From contig CACVBU010000682.1 of NCBI GenBank assembly GCA_902728285.1, positions 587,970-651,969 on the forward strand: a stretch of 64,000 nt of DNA, read 5' to 3'. Shown one piece after another: positions 1 to 8,729 of this stretch. Below the pieces are notes generated by a model. The model was not told the origin of the DNA and searched no databases. It saw only the letters and a program-made list of their open reading frames with translations. Position 1 is the first letter of the stretch, and every line of letters starts with the position of its first letter. The position numbers and the translations under genes are program-made. This stretch comes from Clytia hemisphaerica. Taxonomy: Eukaryota > Cnidaria > Hydrozoa > Leptothecata > Clytiidae.

Positions 1-109
1 GTTATTCAATAGACCGTCGAGTTCGCCTAAAGGACTATTATATTTCAAGTCATCGCCCATGAAATGTTCTAGCTTTTGGCACCAAATATCAACTTTGATC
101 CATTGAAAC

Positions 110-526
110 TTTTAGTCATTAATTTGAGGGGGTGGGGTTTTCAAAAGTTAGTTTTGGTGTGAAAAGAAATCAAAGGTATACCTTTTTTGTGAAAATTCAT
201 TACCACCAAAACCACACTTTACTTTTTATAAGCTTTCGAAAATATATTTGTGTATGAATTATATGAAAATTTGTGCTCGCATAATCCCATTGGTTCTGCC
301 ATGATGTCATTACATCATGATTTCATTGTTAGCGCGATCGAGCGAACCACATCGCACAAGTGGGTAAAGAAGTTGGTACGCATAAAAGCACGACACAGAC
401 CTAGCATCAAGTAAAGCCAATACGAGGTCATTAGTTAAAAGAACATACAGTGCACGCTCAGGTACAACCAAGTACGGACTTTGCGATGGAAAGTTGTCAA
501 ATGAATATGAACGGGTCCCCTTAGGC
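110..526 (-). repeat. Dispersed repeat, copy A
   Basis: Read on the minus strand, this block matches most of 24470-25690 (plus strand), including the shared stretches GTCCGTACTTGGTTGTACC, GATGTGGTTCGCTCGATCGCG and AACCAATGGGATTATGCGAG. The match starts at a GGGGACCCGT end and runs to a C-rich tract. A 72-codon ORF inside it is not convincing coding sequence. It is an interspersed repeat of unknown class. The second copy carries a MITE that this copy lacks. Confidence 0.7.
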
Positions 527-740
527 AAAAAGTCCTGACTGTTGCAAGAGGCAGCTGCCTCTTAAAATCTTGACCAACAACAAAAAAAACTTTGAAATAC
601 CAAATCAGTCACGGTAAATTTGAGACCACCAAGTAAACTTTTAACTGTCAGACTATGATAAATTGGCTCGATCAGAGAATCAATAACTGTAAATTATTAT
701 AACAGTAAAACACCACGTGAGAAAAATGTGATTTATTTAC

Positions 741-850
741 CCAGTCGATAGTGGTATACATTGCTGTTCTGTAAACATAGCTTGCTCAAATTCTTCTTCA
801 TCATTTATTAGTGATTGTGATTGTGTAGCCAATGTAGACGTGTCCTCCAT
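741..850 (-). CDS. Possible first coding exon of an unrecognised gene
   Basis: On the minus strand an ATG in good context (AACATGG) opens 36 codons beginning MEDTSTLATQSQSL and ending before a consensus-like donor (GG|GTAAAT at 740-735). The peptide is acidic and Ser/Thr/Gln-rich, and no domain is visible. I could not find a following exon between 1 and 735, so the gene would continue beyond the left edge or past the repeat there. It faces away from the ORF at 1391, so the 540 bp between them could be a bidirectional promoter. It may be a chance ORF: the evidence is only the start context, the open frame and the donor. Confidence 0.35.
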
Positions 851-1390
851 GTTGCTCGGTTTGGTAGTTTTGTAGAAAGAAAGAACAGAAGAATGGAATG
901 GCGTTCACATAAAGCGGCAAATGGTATCGGTTTATTTCGGAATTTTATCGGGAAATCTTTCAGTTTCGGGTAGTATAACGGGCTCATACAATAGTTAAGG
1001 GCACATATACACTAAATTAAGGTAATGTATGCCGGGCCATGCGAAGCAAAATGACGTAATAAACCGCAAAGCACTTATGTGGTTCATTTTGTGGTCGCAT
1101 TCCTGGTGCACGCGATAACATGATGTTAATCCAGACATGGCGATACGTACCTGGATGTTCGCGGTCGGACCGCCTATGTTCGCGATCCATATTTTTCTAC
1201 TTTCTGTTTCGTATTGGGCTGCCCAAATTTAATTAGAAAAAGTCCGTGAAAGAGATATTTTTTAGCGCGCATCGAATCACCGCGCTTTTTTCCCGCTTTT
1301 TATGTGTTGAAGCTCTCTGTCTTTATTCACGCTTGCAGACTGGTGGACGTTCAATCAATCTTTTTCCAATAATATTGTTATCTTGTAATT
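851..1390. promoter_or_regulatory. Intergenic stretch between divergent ORFs
   Basis: No convincing ORF is seen. It lies between the start of the possible minus-strand exon (850) and the start of the plus-strand ORF (1391), so it would hold both promoters if both genes are real. There is no clear TATA box at a fixed distance. CG-containing words are more common here (around 1130-1300) than in the flanks. Confidence 0.3.
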
Positions 1391-2275
1391 ATGTTTAACA
1401 TCTCAGAAGAACATCTTGAAAGATTACTCAAACTTGAAAGAGACTCAACTACGTTTTTAGGTGATCATTTAAAAGAAAAAATCGTTGAAAGTAACAAAGC
1501 GAAAAGCAATTTGAAGAACCCTCACCTCCGCCATATTGCTTCTCATCCTTGCCACAAGTATGTTTTTGAGGAATGTTTTCATAAGTCTAACATCCATGAA
1601 GAGGAATTCCTCATTCAAGACAATTTGAATTGCAGTATCAGACTCACAGAGTTTCACAGAGTCTGTGAAATATTGGAACAAGACTGTTGTGTAAAAATGT
1701 TATCTCATTCAGACGTTTTATTTGTTTGCCCCTGGATGTACTTGAAGAAAAACATTTCAATTGAGAAAGATAATGACTCTCATATGTTGGAAAAAGGACG
1801 TCTTGTAGTACCCCTCAAATCGTACCCGTTAATGGATGGTAAAACTACTGTTTTTCTGCCGTCTGGAGGACCTAGAGATTTGCCATCTTTTTTTAAAAAA
1901 CTCTCTGTAGAGGAACTTTTTCCAGTTGGGAAACTACCATTGAAGACTGTTCCTCTTGATAAAAAGCTAGAAAATGTTGTCGTGGAGAAGCAATTTGACT
2001 TTTTCAACACACCGAGGAAGGAAATGAAAGAAGGTGATGTATTTTGTTTTAGTGGGAAACGTTACAGAGTGGAAAGTGTCTCCTTGGACATTTTCAATCC
2101 TTGGCTAGATTATGTCTCGATAGGACCTGGTAAGACATTTCATCAAAATAACAAAAAACGCCCTATGAAATTTGGATCAGTTCCTGAAATTAGGGGTTCC
2201 ATTCTGCACTTGAATAAAAGTGATCTTGAACTTTACAATGCTGTTGATATTCAGTACAAAACGATTAAAAGTTAA
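1391..2275 (+). CDS. Orphan intronless ORF, 294 aa, function unknown
   Basis: A complete ORF from ATG to TAA, begins MFNISEEHLERLL, and is followed about 210 bp later by an AATAAA signal. The protein is soluble, with no signal peptide or membrane segment. It is Lys/Glu-rich at the N-terminus, has scattered Cys/His (HPCHKYVFEECFH near residues 52-64, a possible metal site), and a beta-rich C-terminal half with a KEGDVFCFSGKRYRVESV stretch (about 213-230). I do not recognise the family. A 294-codon open frame in DNA this AT-rich is unlikely by chance. The lack of introns next to intron-rich genes suggests a retrogene or a transposon-encoded protein. No terminal repeats were found around it. Confidence 0.7.
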   Translation: MFNISEEHLERLLKLERDSTTFLGDHLKEKIVESNKAKSNLKNPHLRHIASHPCHKYVFEECFHKSNIHEEEFLIQDNLNCSIRLTEFHRVCEILEQDCCVKMLSHSDVLFVCPWMYLKKNISIEKDNDSHMLEKGRLVVPLKSYPLMDGKTTVFLPSGGPRDLPSFFKKLSVEELFPVGKLPLKTVPLDKKLENVVVEKQFDFFNTPRKEMKEGDVFCFSGKRYRVESVSLDIFNPWLDYVSIGPGKTFHQNNKKRPMKFGSVPEIRGSILHLNKSDLELYNAVDIQYKTIKS

Positions 2276-2485
2276 GATGACATGGGAGTTGTAAATGTTT
2301 TATACAAGAATGCTATTTTTAATGAAGCTGGTAACCTAACTCATGATGTTGCTATTATTCCTTAGTTTCTCATTGTTTTTTAAGGTATCTGTTCCTTTGT
2401 TAGCCAAACTGAAACTTTTTTGAATCTTTCTCATTTATTTTACTGTACAATTACCCAAGCAGTTCCTTGTCTAGATCTTATTGAA

Positions 2486-2491
2486 AATAAA
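2486..2491 (+). terminator. Candidate polyadenylation signal for the 294-aa ORF
   Basis: Canonical AATAAA about 210 bp after the stop of the ORF ending at 2275, in an AT-rich 3' UTR and followed by TTGAGTTTGT, a GT-rich element. This fits a Pol II transcript end near 2510. Confidence 0.45.
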
Positions 2492-2501
2492 GACTTGAGT
2501 T

Positions 2502-2820
2502 TGTCCAATTATGCGCGTTTCGTGCAAAAACTGGCACTTAGGAAGTTTGCGTTGTAGACATCCTTGTTTTCATAATATTCTGGGCACTGCATCAAAATTA
2601 AAAGTTCTTTGTAATCCTTTGATAGTTAGTAGATATTTTTTCATTTTCCTTAATTTCAATTTCAATAATCATAGTATTTTTGAAACCTTGCAATTAGCTT
2701 CGTTCAAATTAAGGTCACAGACATTTTCAAAATTTTTAAGTGGAAACATTTGTGTCCGGTTATGCGCGTTTCGTGCAAAAACTGGCACATGGGAAGTTTG
2801 CGTTGTAGACATCCTTGTTT
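2502..2820 (+). repeat. Two direct repeats of about 68 bp, 251 bp apart
   Basis: The blocks at 2502-2570 and 2753-2820 both contain TGCGCGTTTCGTGCAAAAAC followed by TGGCAC, GGAAGTTTGCGTTGTAGACA and TCCTTGTTT, with only a few differences. The DNA between them is unrelated AT-rich sequence. They could be the ends of a short unit or a segmental duplication. They start just after the candidate polyadenylation signal of the orphan ORF. Confidence 0.75.
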
Positions 2821-2821
2821 C

Positions 2822-5602
2822 AACTTCTGATTAATCAATTTCTTTCCTTAATCCAGGCAAAGCAGCTTGAAAATATTGAAATTTGTATTCTTATTTTGTA
2901 TTGAAACTTTCTGGAAAATAATTGTACAACTGCACTACATTTTCTCTCTCTGTTTTAGCTTCTGATTTTAAAATATCAAGTCAAGTATTTCTTTATTTTA
3001 TTTTTAGGATTTTTTTCAGCACTTTTAGCACTTTATTTCTACTTAGAATAAGTTAGTTCATTTTTAGATGTTTGTATAATTTTATATTTGATTTAGGAAA
3101 TAATCACATGTGTATTTTTGAAACATTTTTTAGGACTGGGACAGTTAACTGTCATTTTTAATGTACATTTTACTGGGACTTGTAAATATTTGGTACTTTT
3201 TATTTGAGTTTTGCCCCATTTCATTTTTAAAAAGTCAAGAATATTTTACTACTATGGATTTCATTAAGTTTTCTCCCAAACTAGTTTCCAGATTAATTAA
3301 AAGGTTATTTCCCCTTTTCAAAACTATAGTTTAACTTTCACTATGGACTATGTAAGGCTTTCAAGACCAAATTTCAAAGTATCCTTTAATTGTTAAATCT
3401 CAAGAATTGAAATTATTTGTGTCGTTTTATTGTTTTTCATTGGTCTTTCCAACCTTTTAGCTCAAATTGTTCTAAAATATTCTAAACCGCTTCAGTGTAT
3501 AAATAAACATCCTATTTATCGATTAGCATGAATGAGCCTGTTTCCTTGCGTGATTTCAATTCTTTATGTGAAATTTGTTTTAGCTTAGATTCTCCTATCT
3601 ATGTTAATAATCTCCCCTCAGCTCAACTTTCCGGGTAGCTACTTATCAATCAGATTGACCTGATTGCTTAATTTTCTCTCATTTTTTGGTTTTGAACTTG
3701 CAAGATTGAACTGCCTGATCGGTTATCTTAAATGAAATGATATGAAATGATAAGCGGCCTTCCTGATTAATATTAACCAATGAAATACCTTATCGGTGAA
3801 AACTTCGTCGGGGAAAAGTGACCAAATTTTGGACAAGTGACAAATATTTTCCCCGACGAAAATTAAATAAGAAAGTAAAATAATAAAGTAGGCGGCAAAC
3901 GCTATTTCGCTATATCTGTGTCAAATCAAATCCCACCACGCAGTTTCGCTTCTAGCCCCTTGGTAGCTTTTCCTTCATTAGTTTTGATCTTTCAAATTTC
4001 CAGGTTATTCCCGAAGCCTGCCGGTGAATTTCAAAAGAAAGGTTCATGGATTACGGGTCCGTAAATACTCTGGGGTGCCTAATAAACATACCCCCTCCTC
4101 GCTAATTAATTTTTTATACAGGACATTCTTAATCCAGCCCCTCCCCCGCTTATTAATTTTTGGAAAAATATTTTTGAAAGTTCCTTATTTTACCCCAATT
4201 CTTCTTTATTAGCCAAAAGTCTAAAACAAAGAAACTCCTAGATCAAATCATTTAATTCGTCTTCATGATGATAACGACGAAAATATACTAAAGTTTCAGT
4301 TTTTAAAGTTTTTGTTGACTAAGAAAGGTTGAAGATTCTACTTTATCCCCTTTCAATATCTGTTTTTTGGAGTGGCGGGGAAGAATTTTTGATTGTATCG
4401 CTATTTTCTAATTTTCGATTATGATTTTGTAAACACGTCAAGAATTTTCCAGAGAATCTAATTAAGGCCACCGATACGCTATATGATATCAGATAACTAA
4501 ATTTATTAGAAACGAATGGTATGGTCGTAATTGATCTATTATTCTAGGAGAAATGCCCGACATAAATTTTTCCAATCTGTAAAATTGTTCCAACTGAATG
4601 TATCCAAATTAAATATATAATTGCCGGCGAAAACTTTGTGTAAGGATAATGAACACAAGAATTTTTTGGAAATTTATTCTGATTTTTATCAGCAAAAACA
4701 CGTCTACCGTCAAATGGCCTTAGATTCTCCAGGCCGGTCTAAGATTCAACGTTGCAAAGGGCGCAAAAATTCAGGATTTGTTTCGGATTTTTTTAGTCAA
4801 AGGGATTGATTCTTGCATGCACCAGGCTGGCGTACTAAAAAAAACAATCCGTTTAAATCTAAAAACAATAACTTTATCTTGGGCTAGCTATATGCTGCGC
4901 AATTCGGGTTCGCTCTGTATGCCCGAAAAAATTTCCGAAACTGACAGTTTGGAGAGAACCTTAAGACGGCTTGGAGAATGTGTAAGGCTTTTTGACAGTA
5001 ATGAAATTATCGATTTATCCGTGTTTTCCGAGCTTTAGCATGTCCGGAGCAAGTTTAACCGTTACATTTTCTAAACAGTTAGGAATTCTTATGTACTTGT
5101 GTGGACAAAGGAGATGAATCACGACTAAGGTAGAAAAAATATTTCTCAAAACTATCGAAAATTAAATAGGGAACATTATGGATTCGACTCGTTAAACTTT
5201 TATTCCGTAATTATAAATTTTGGTATATTCAAAGATTGAAACAATGGTCGTAAATGAGAGTTGTTAGTTTCAATTATTAGTAAAAATTAAACTCTTCCAA
5301 CGAAAACAATCAATAGTATTTGTAAAAGCAAAAATTATATGCAAAAAAGAAGTCTGGAGCCTAATTGTGTGGGACTCAAACTCTGCAAATTCTGCCTACG
5401 TTAATAATGAAATGGAAAAAGAAAGATACCTAATCGAAACAAAAGAGAAATAAAGTATAATGAAAAAAACTTAAAACAAAAAAAAACAATCTTGAAGTGA
5501 ATGTCCGGTAGAGTAACTTTATTCAAATAAAATCCTAGTGTTAGTGGTGATATTATTCACAATTAAATTTGCAAATCCAAAAAAGTCATAAAAGCATATC
5601 AA
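2822..5602. other. AT-rich intergenic DNA without a recognisable gene
   Basis: Only short ORFs without family resemblance. At 4060-4210 there is a stretch with C-rich runs and TTAATTTTT words (CCTAATAAACATACCCCCTC, CCCCCGCTTATTAATTTTTG) that resembles, in the opposite orientation, the G-run element at 61192-61432. I see nothing else I can name. Confidence 0.4.
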
Positions 5603-5870
5603 TCAAAAGTGATATTTCAACAGTTCAACTCTTTTGATAATCTGTGAAATTTCCGGCCGTTTTTCTGGAGTATCGTTCTTCATATCCTGACACAAAAGTC
5701 CAAGCTTTGGAGATTTGATCTCTTCATTGATCAATTCGAAATTATATCCCAGAGAATATAAATCCGTTTTAACTGATTGCACCGAACGAGGTACGTTGCG
5801 TAATTCGAATGCCAAATGCAAATGTCGGGTATTATATATTTTACGCTTTGCAGGGGCGACATTATACACA
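5603..5870 (-). pseudogene. Protein kinase C-terminal lobe fragment
   Basis: On the minus strand about 88 codons end in a stop at 5603 and align by motif with kinase subdomains VIII-XI: HLAFELRN in the place of the APE motif, KTDLYSLGYNFELI for the D-x-W/Y-S-x-G helix F motif, then GLLCQDMKNDTPEKRP, where the final Arg is the conserved subdomain XI residue. The catalytic HRD and DFG segments are missing: upstream sequence is replaced by a tandem duplication and then a reverse transcriptase in the opposite orientation. APE has become AFE. It is best read as a truncated kinase gene, or as the last exon of one whose earlier exons were displaced. Established: these motifs define the eukaryotic protein kinase C-lobe. 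Inferred: loss of function. Confidence 0.6.
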
Positions 5871-5912
5871 ACAGGATCTTCAAGTACCAAAACAGGATCT
5901 TCAAGTACCAAA
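5871..5912 (+). repeat. Perfect 21-bp tandem duplication at a junction
   Basis: Two identical 21-bp units (5871-5891 and 5892-5912, each beginning ACAGGATCTTC) sit exactly between the kinase fragment and the reverse transcriptase. This looks like a filler or target-site duplication made when the truncated LINE was inserted. Confidence 0.8.
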
Positions 5913-7294
5913 ACACCACGTCGTCAGCCTTTCTATTGTCACAAGGGGTCAGACAGGGCTCTATACTTTCGCCGTATTTATATAATATATACACAGAGGA
6001 CATCCTCAAGGAAATAAGAGACTTAAACATTGGAACCTTCTTTGATCCTGGTATCAACACTTCTATCATCGCTTTCGCTGACGACCTGATATTGCTTAGT
6101 CCAAACCTCAAACATCTTCAGCAAATGCTTTCGTTATGTGAATCCTACGGTCTAGCTACGGGACTAAAATTTAACAGCAAAAAGACACAGTTTGTTATAT
6201 CTGGAGATTGTCCATTCCAAAATCCTACAGTCATCATTAACGACAAAGAAGTAAAACTGCAATCAACTCTCAAACACTTAGGTGTTTTTTTCAAGTGGAA
6301 CCAGAAACTCAAGGCTGCCAAGTATCGCTATGAATTGGTCAGTAATGAAATATTTGGTGTGGGTGGATCATCAATGCAAGCCATTGAGTCTAACCTTGAT
6401 AATTTTCTTGGAAAATGGTGTTCAAAGAAATCAGTTGCAGTCAATCATCCAATTCTGACCCAATTGACAACACTTCAGAAGATTTCTTCATTCATGAAGA
6501 TAGCCAATATTGAGGAAATAATTTCTAAGTCGCACAAACAAAGAGAGATGTGTTTCAGAGATGAAGTTCTTGAATATGGAAAGGTTGATAACCTATTAAA
6601 TGCTGGATTTGAAAAGGAACAATTCATCGTTTTTGAATCTGACACCAATGGTCTTTTGTCAACCATAGCCACAGAAATCTCAAAGCTTTGCTCTGTCAAG
6701 AAAGATTGTGCGAAGCTTTTAGAATCCAAGGGATTCACAACGGATGCAATGGGTAATTTTCAAGTACTTTGTAAAAACCAAATTTCAAATATTTTCATGG
6801 CTGCTGATTTTATTGAGATTGTATTCATTATCTTTACTTCATCTTCCGTTCTCCCTGTACTCCCAATTTTTCCAAACAAACATGTATATGAAACAAGAAA
6901 TAATTGGATCATGATTTCATATGACCAGTCAGGGTACACCCCAATTAAGGAGAAAGGTTCAAAACAATTGGGGCAAAAAAAACCCCGTTCTGCCTGTTCA
7001 TGTGGAAGAACCTCAAAAAAGGAGAACTCTACAAGCTGCAATTCAGATGAAAGGAAATCCCGCTGCCCCTGTCTAGCATACGAGTCTGGCTGTCTTGTCA
7101 CTTGTAAATGTTTTAATTGTGCTAACCCTCTTGGAACAAGACCTATCGCAAAGTTAGAGACAAGTAACCGGCAACGCCCAGCACCACAGTTATCCAACAC
7201 AAGAAAAACAACTCGTGACTTTATGTTTGAAAAAGGAGAAAAAGCTTCAAAAGGAAAGTGGTCTTCTCTTGAAACACTCTTGCTGTACGATTAA
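5912..7294 (+). mobile_element. 5'-truncated non-LTR reverse transcriptase with C-terminal CXC-like cysteine cluster
   Basis: The open frame starts in the middle of a reverse transcriptase: GVRQGSILSPYLYN (motif 4) and AFADDLILLS (the catalytic F/YADD motif 5), followed by GLKFNSKKTQFV and LKHLGVFFKW (motifs 6-7). The fingers region and any endonuclease are missing. About 150 residues later comes CSCGRTSKKENSTSCNSDER then CPCLAYESGCLVTCKC and FNCANPLG, a spacing like the tesmin/TSO1 CXC zinc-binding domain. The LINE clade is unclear. The frame stays open for about 460 codons up to TAA at 7292-7294, so the copy is fairly young despite the truncation. The frame upstream (5816-5911) overlaps the kinase fragment and is not part of the element. 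Confidence 0.75.
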
Positions 7295-7471
7295 ATGTCA
7301 AAAAACGATGGCACATCATTAATAACAAAAGTGTTCAATAATGAAGTGAAAGTTCTTAGAAGTGCTTGTTATGAAATAGATGAGAAAACTGAAGCTGAAA
7401 TATCTTCAAAGATTCGATATAGCAAATCTGCAAGAGAGTGGCTGAATCTCGAGCGTAAAATAGCAATTTGA
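7295..7471 (+). CDS. In-frame continuation after the RT stop, 58 aa
   Basis: The TAA that ends the reverse-transcriptase frame is followed immediately, in the same frame, by ATG and 57 more sense codons (MSKNDGTSLITKVFNNEV to LNLERKIAI) before TGA at 7469-7471. This is either the natural C-terminus of the element's protein cut by a nonsense mutation, or a separate small ORF. The peptide is charged and helical-looking, with no recognised domain. Confidence 0.4.
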   Translation: MSKNDGTSLITKVFNNEVKVLRSACYEIDEKTEAEISSKIRYSKSAREWLNLERKIAI

Positions 7472-7817
7472 TTGTATCTATGTTTATTTAGTTTTTCCCT
7501 TTTATTTCATCTCAAATTTTTCTAATTTGTTTTCAAGGGAAATAGAGCTCCTTACATTTAGCAGGGAACTAATTTTAGCGGAGTATTGATCATAGAATAT
7601 TTGTGAATTAAATCTTACTGATGGTTGCCATGCTTGATTGTGTTTGATAATATAAAGAGAATTAATTTTATGGGAGCCTGCCCGTAAAAATTAGTTTATA
7701 CCATACACGTTTTTTTTTTTTAAGAAACTAGTTTTACCAAGCAGGCTCAATGTTTCTTAAGAAATCAGCCTTTTGAGCCTTAAATGTTTCTTACATGTTT
7801 CTAAACTTTTTGACATA

Positions 7818-8101
7818 CCTTAAAGGAAGAAAATTTGGCGGATTTGGCCAGAATCCGCCAAATTAAGTTCCGCCAAAATTTCTTTTTTCTGCCATCCGCC
7901 AAATTAAATTCCCGCAAAATATCTCTTTTAAGGTGGTTTCGCAATTTTTTTGCTGTTTTTACACCATTTTACGGATAAATCTTTCAGCAAACGCCAAATT
8001 AAATTCCCGCCAAATTTAGCTTTTTTCAACCATCCGCCAAATTAAATTCCCTCTAATAAACTTTTTTGGCCATCCGCCAAATTAAATTTCTTCCTTTAAG
8101 G
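7818..8101. mobile_element. TA-flanked foldback MITE (family a)
   Basis: Terminal inverted repeats begin CCTTAAAGGAAGAAAATTTG on the left and end TTAAATTTCTTCCTTTAAGG on the right, with TA on both sides (7816-7817 and 8102-8103). The inside holds several copies of CCGCCAAATTAAATT, which is the inner part of its own inverted repeat. There is no coding capacity. The TA target and size fit a Tc1/mariner-like non-autonomous element. The design is shared with 12561-12896 and 17675-18029. Confidence 0.75.
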
Positions 8102-8103
8102 TA

Positions 8104-8713
8104 ATCAGCCTCATGGAAGGCTGGATTGGAAGGTTCTTAAAAAAACGAATTTGAATATGCTATTTTCTCATTCTCAGCCTCAGCATGTTTCTTAGTTTTT
8201 AGGCATTCTGAGCCTCATGTTTCTTAAAAGTGTGTTTCTTAAAAAAAAACGTGTATTATTTATATGCAAAGCTTGAGGATTCTTTTTCTTGTCATGCAGC
8301 CATTATAGGAAAAATGTACTTTTGTTGAAGGTGAAGTTTTTTTTAAAGAATTTGCCAAAATTTAAGGTGAAATAGTTTCTTTTATTTGCTTTTATTTAAT
8401 TTTTTTTGTCCTCAGGAAGGCTTCTTACCAGAGCAAAGATACAATTTAACCTCCAATTATCTTTATCAAACTAACCTTTTACTCCCATTATGCTCACTTT
8501 CATCTGAGCTGTGCAATTTTATTATAGCCGGTTTTTCTCTTCAGTTATATGTGACACAATATATTTTATTAAATAAGAACTTATTCAAAATTGAAATTAA
8601 AAATTTTTTTGTTAAAACATGTCTTTGTCTTTTTTCCCATGATCTATGGGTGTTATTAAAATTTAAGGGTTTCTGAATATTGTGGGAATTATCTTTTCTT
8701 ATTTTAATTTCAG
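8104..8713. other. Upstream region of the ATPase gene
   Basis: AT-rich, no domain-bearing ORF. The first coding exon of the ATPase gene is preceded by a good acceptor (TTTCAG at 8708-8713), so a 5' untranslated exon and the promoter should lie in this region or further left. I could not locate them. A donor-like GTAAG is not obvious. Confidence 0.35.
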
Positions 8714-8729
8714 ATCATTATAAATCAAA

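Noticed and set aside
5603-5911. Start of the minus-strand kinase frame at 5911
   Set aside because: The first residues come from the 21-bp tandem duplication and are not kinase sequence. Only 5603-5870 is used.
5816-5911. N-terminal extension of the reverse-transcriptase frame
   Set aside because: It is the antisense of the kinase fragment and the tandem duplication, not part of the LINE.
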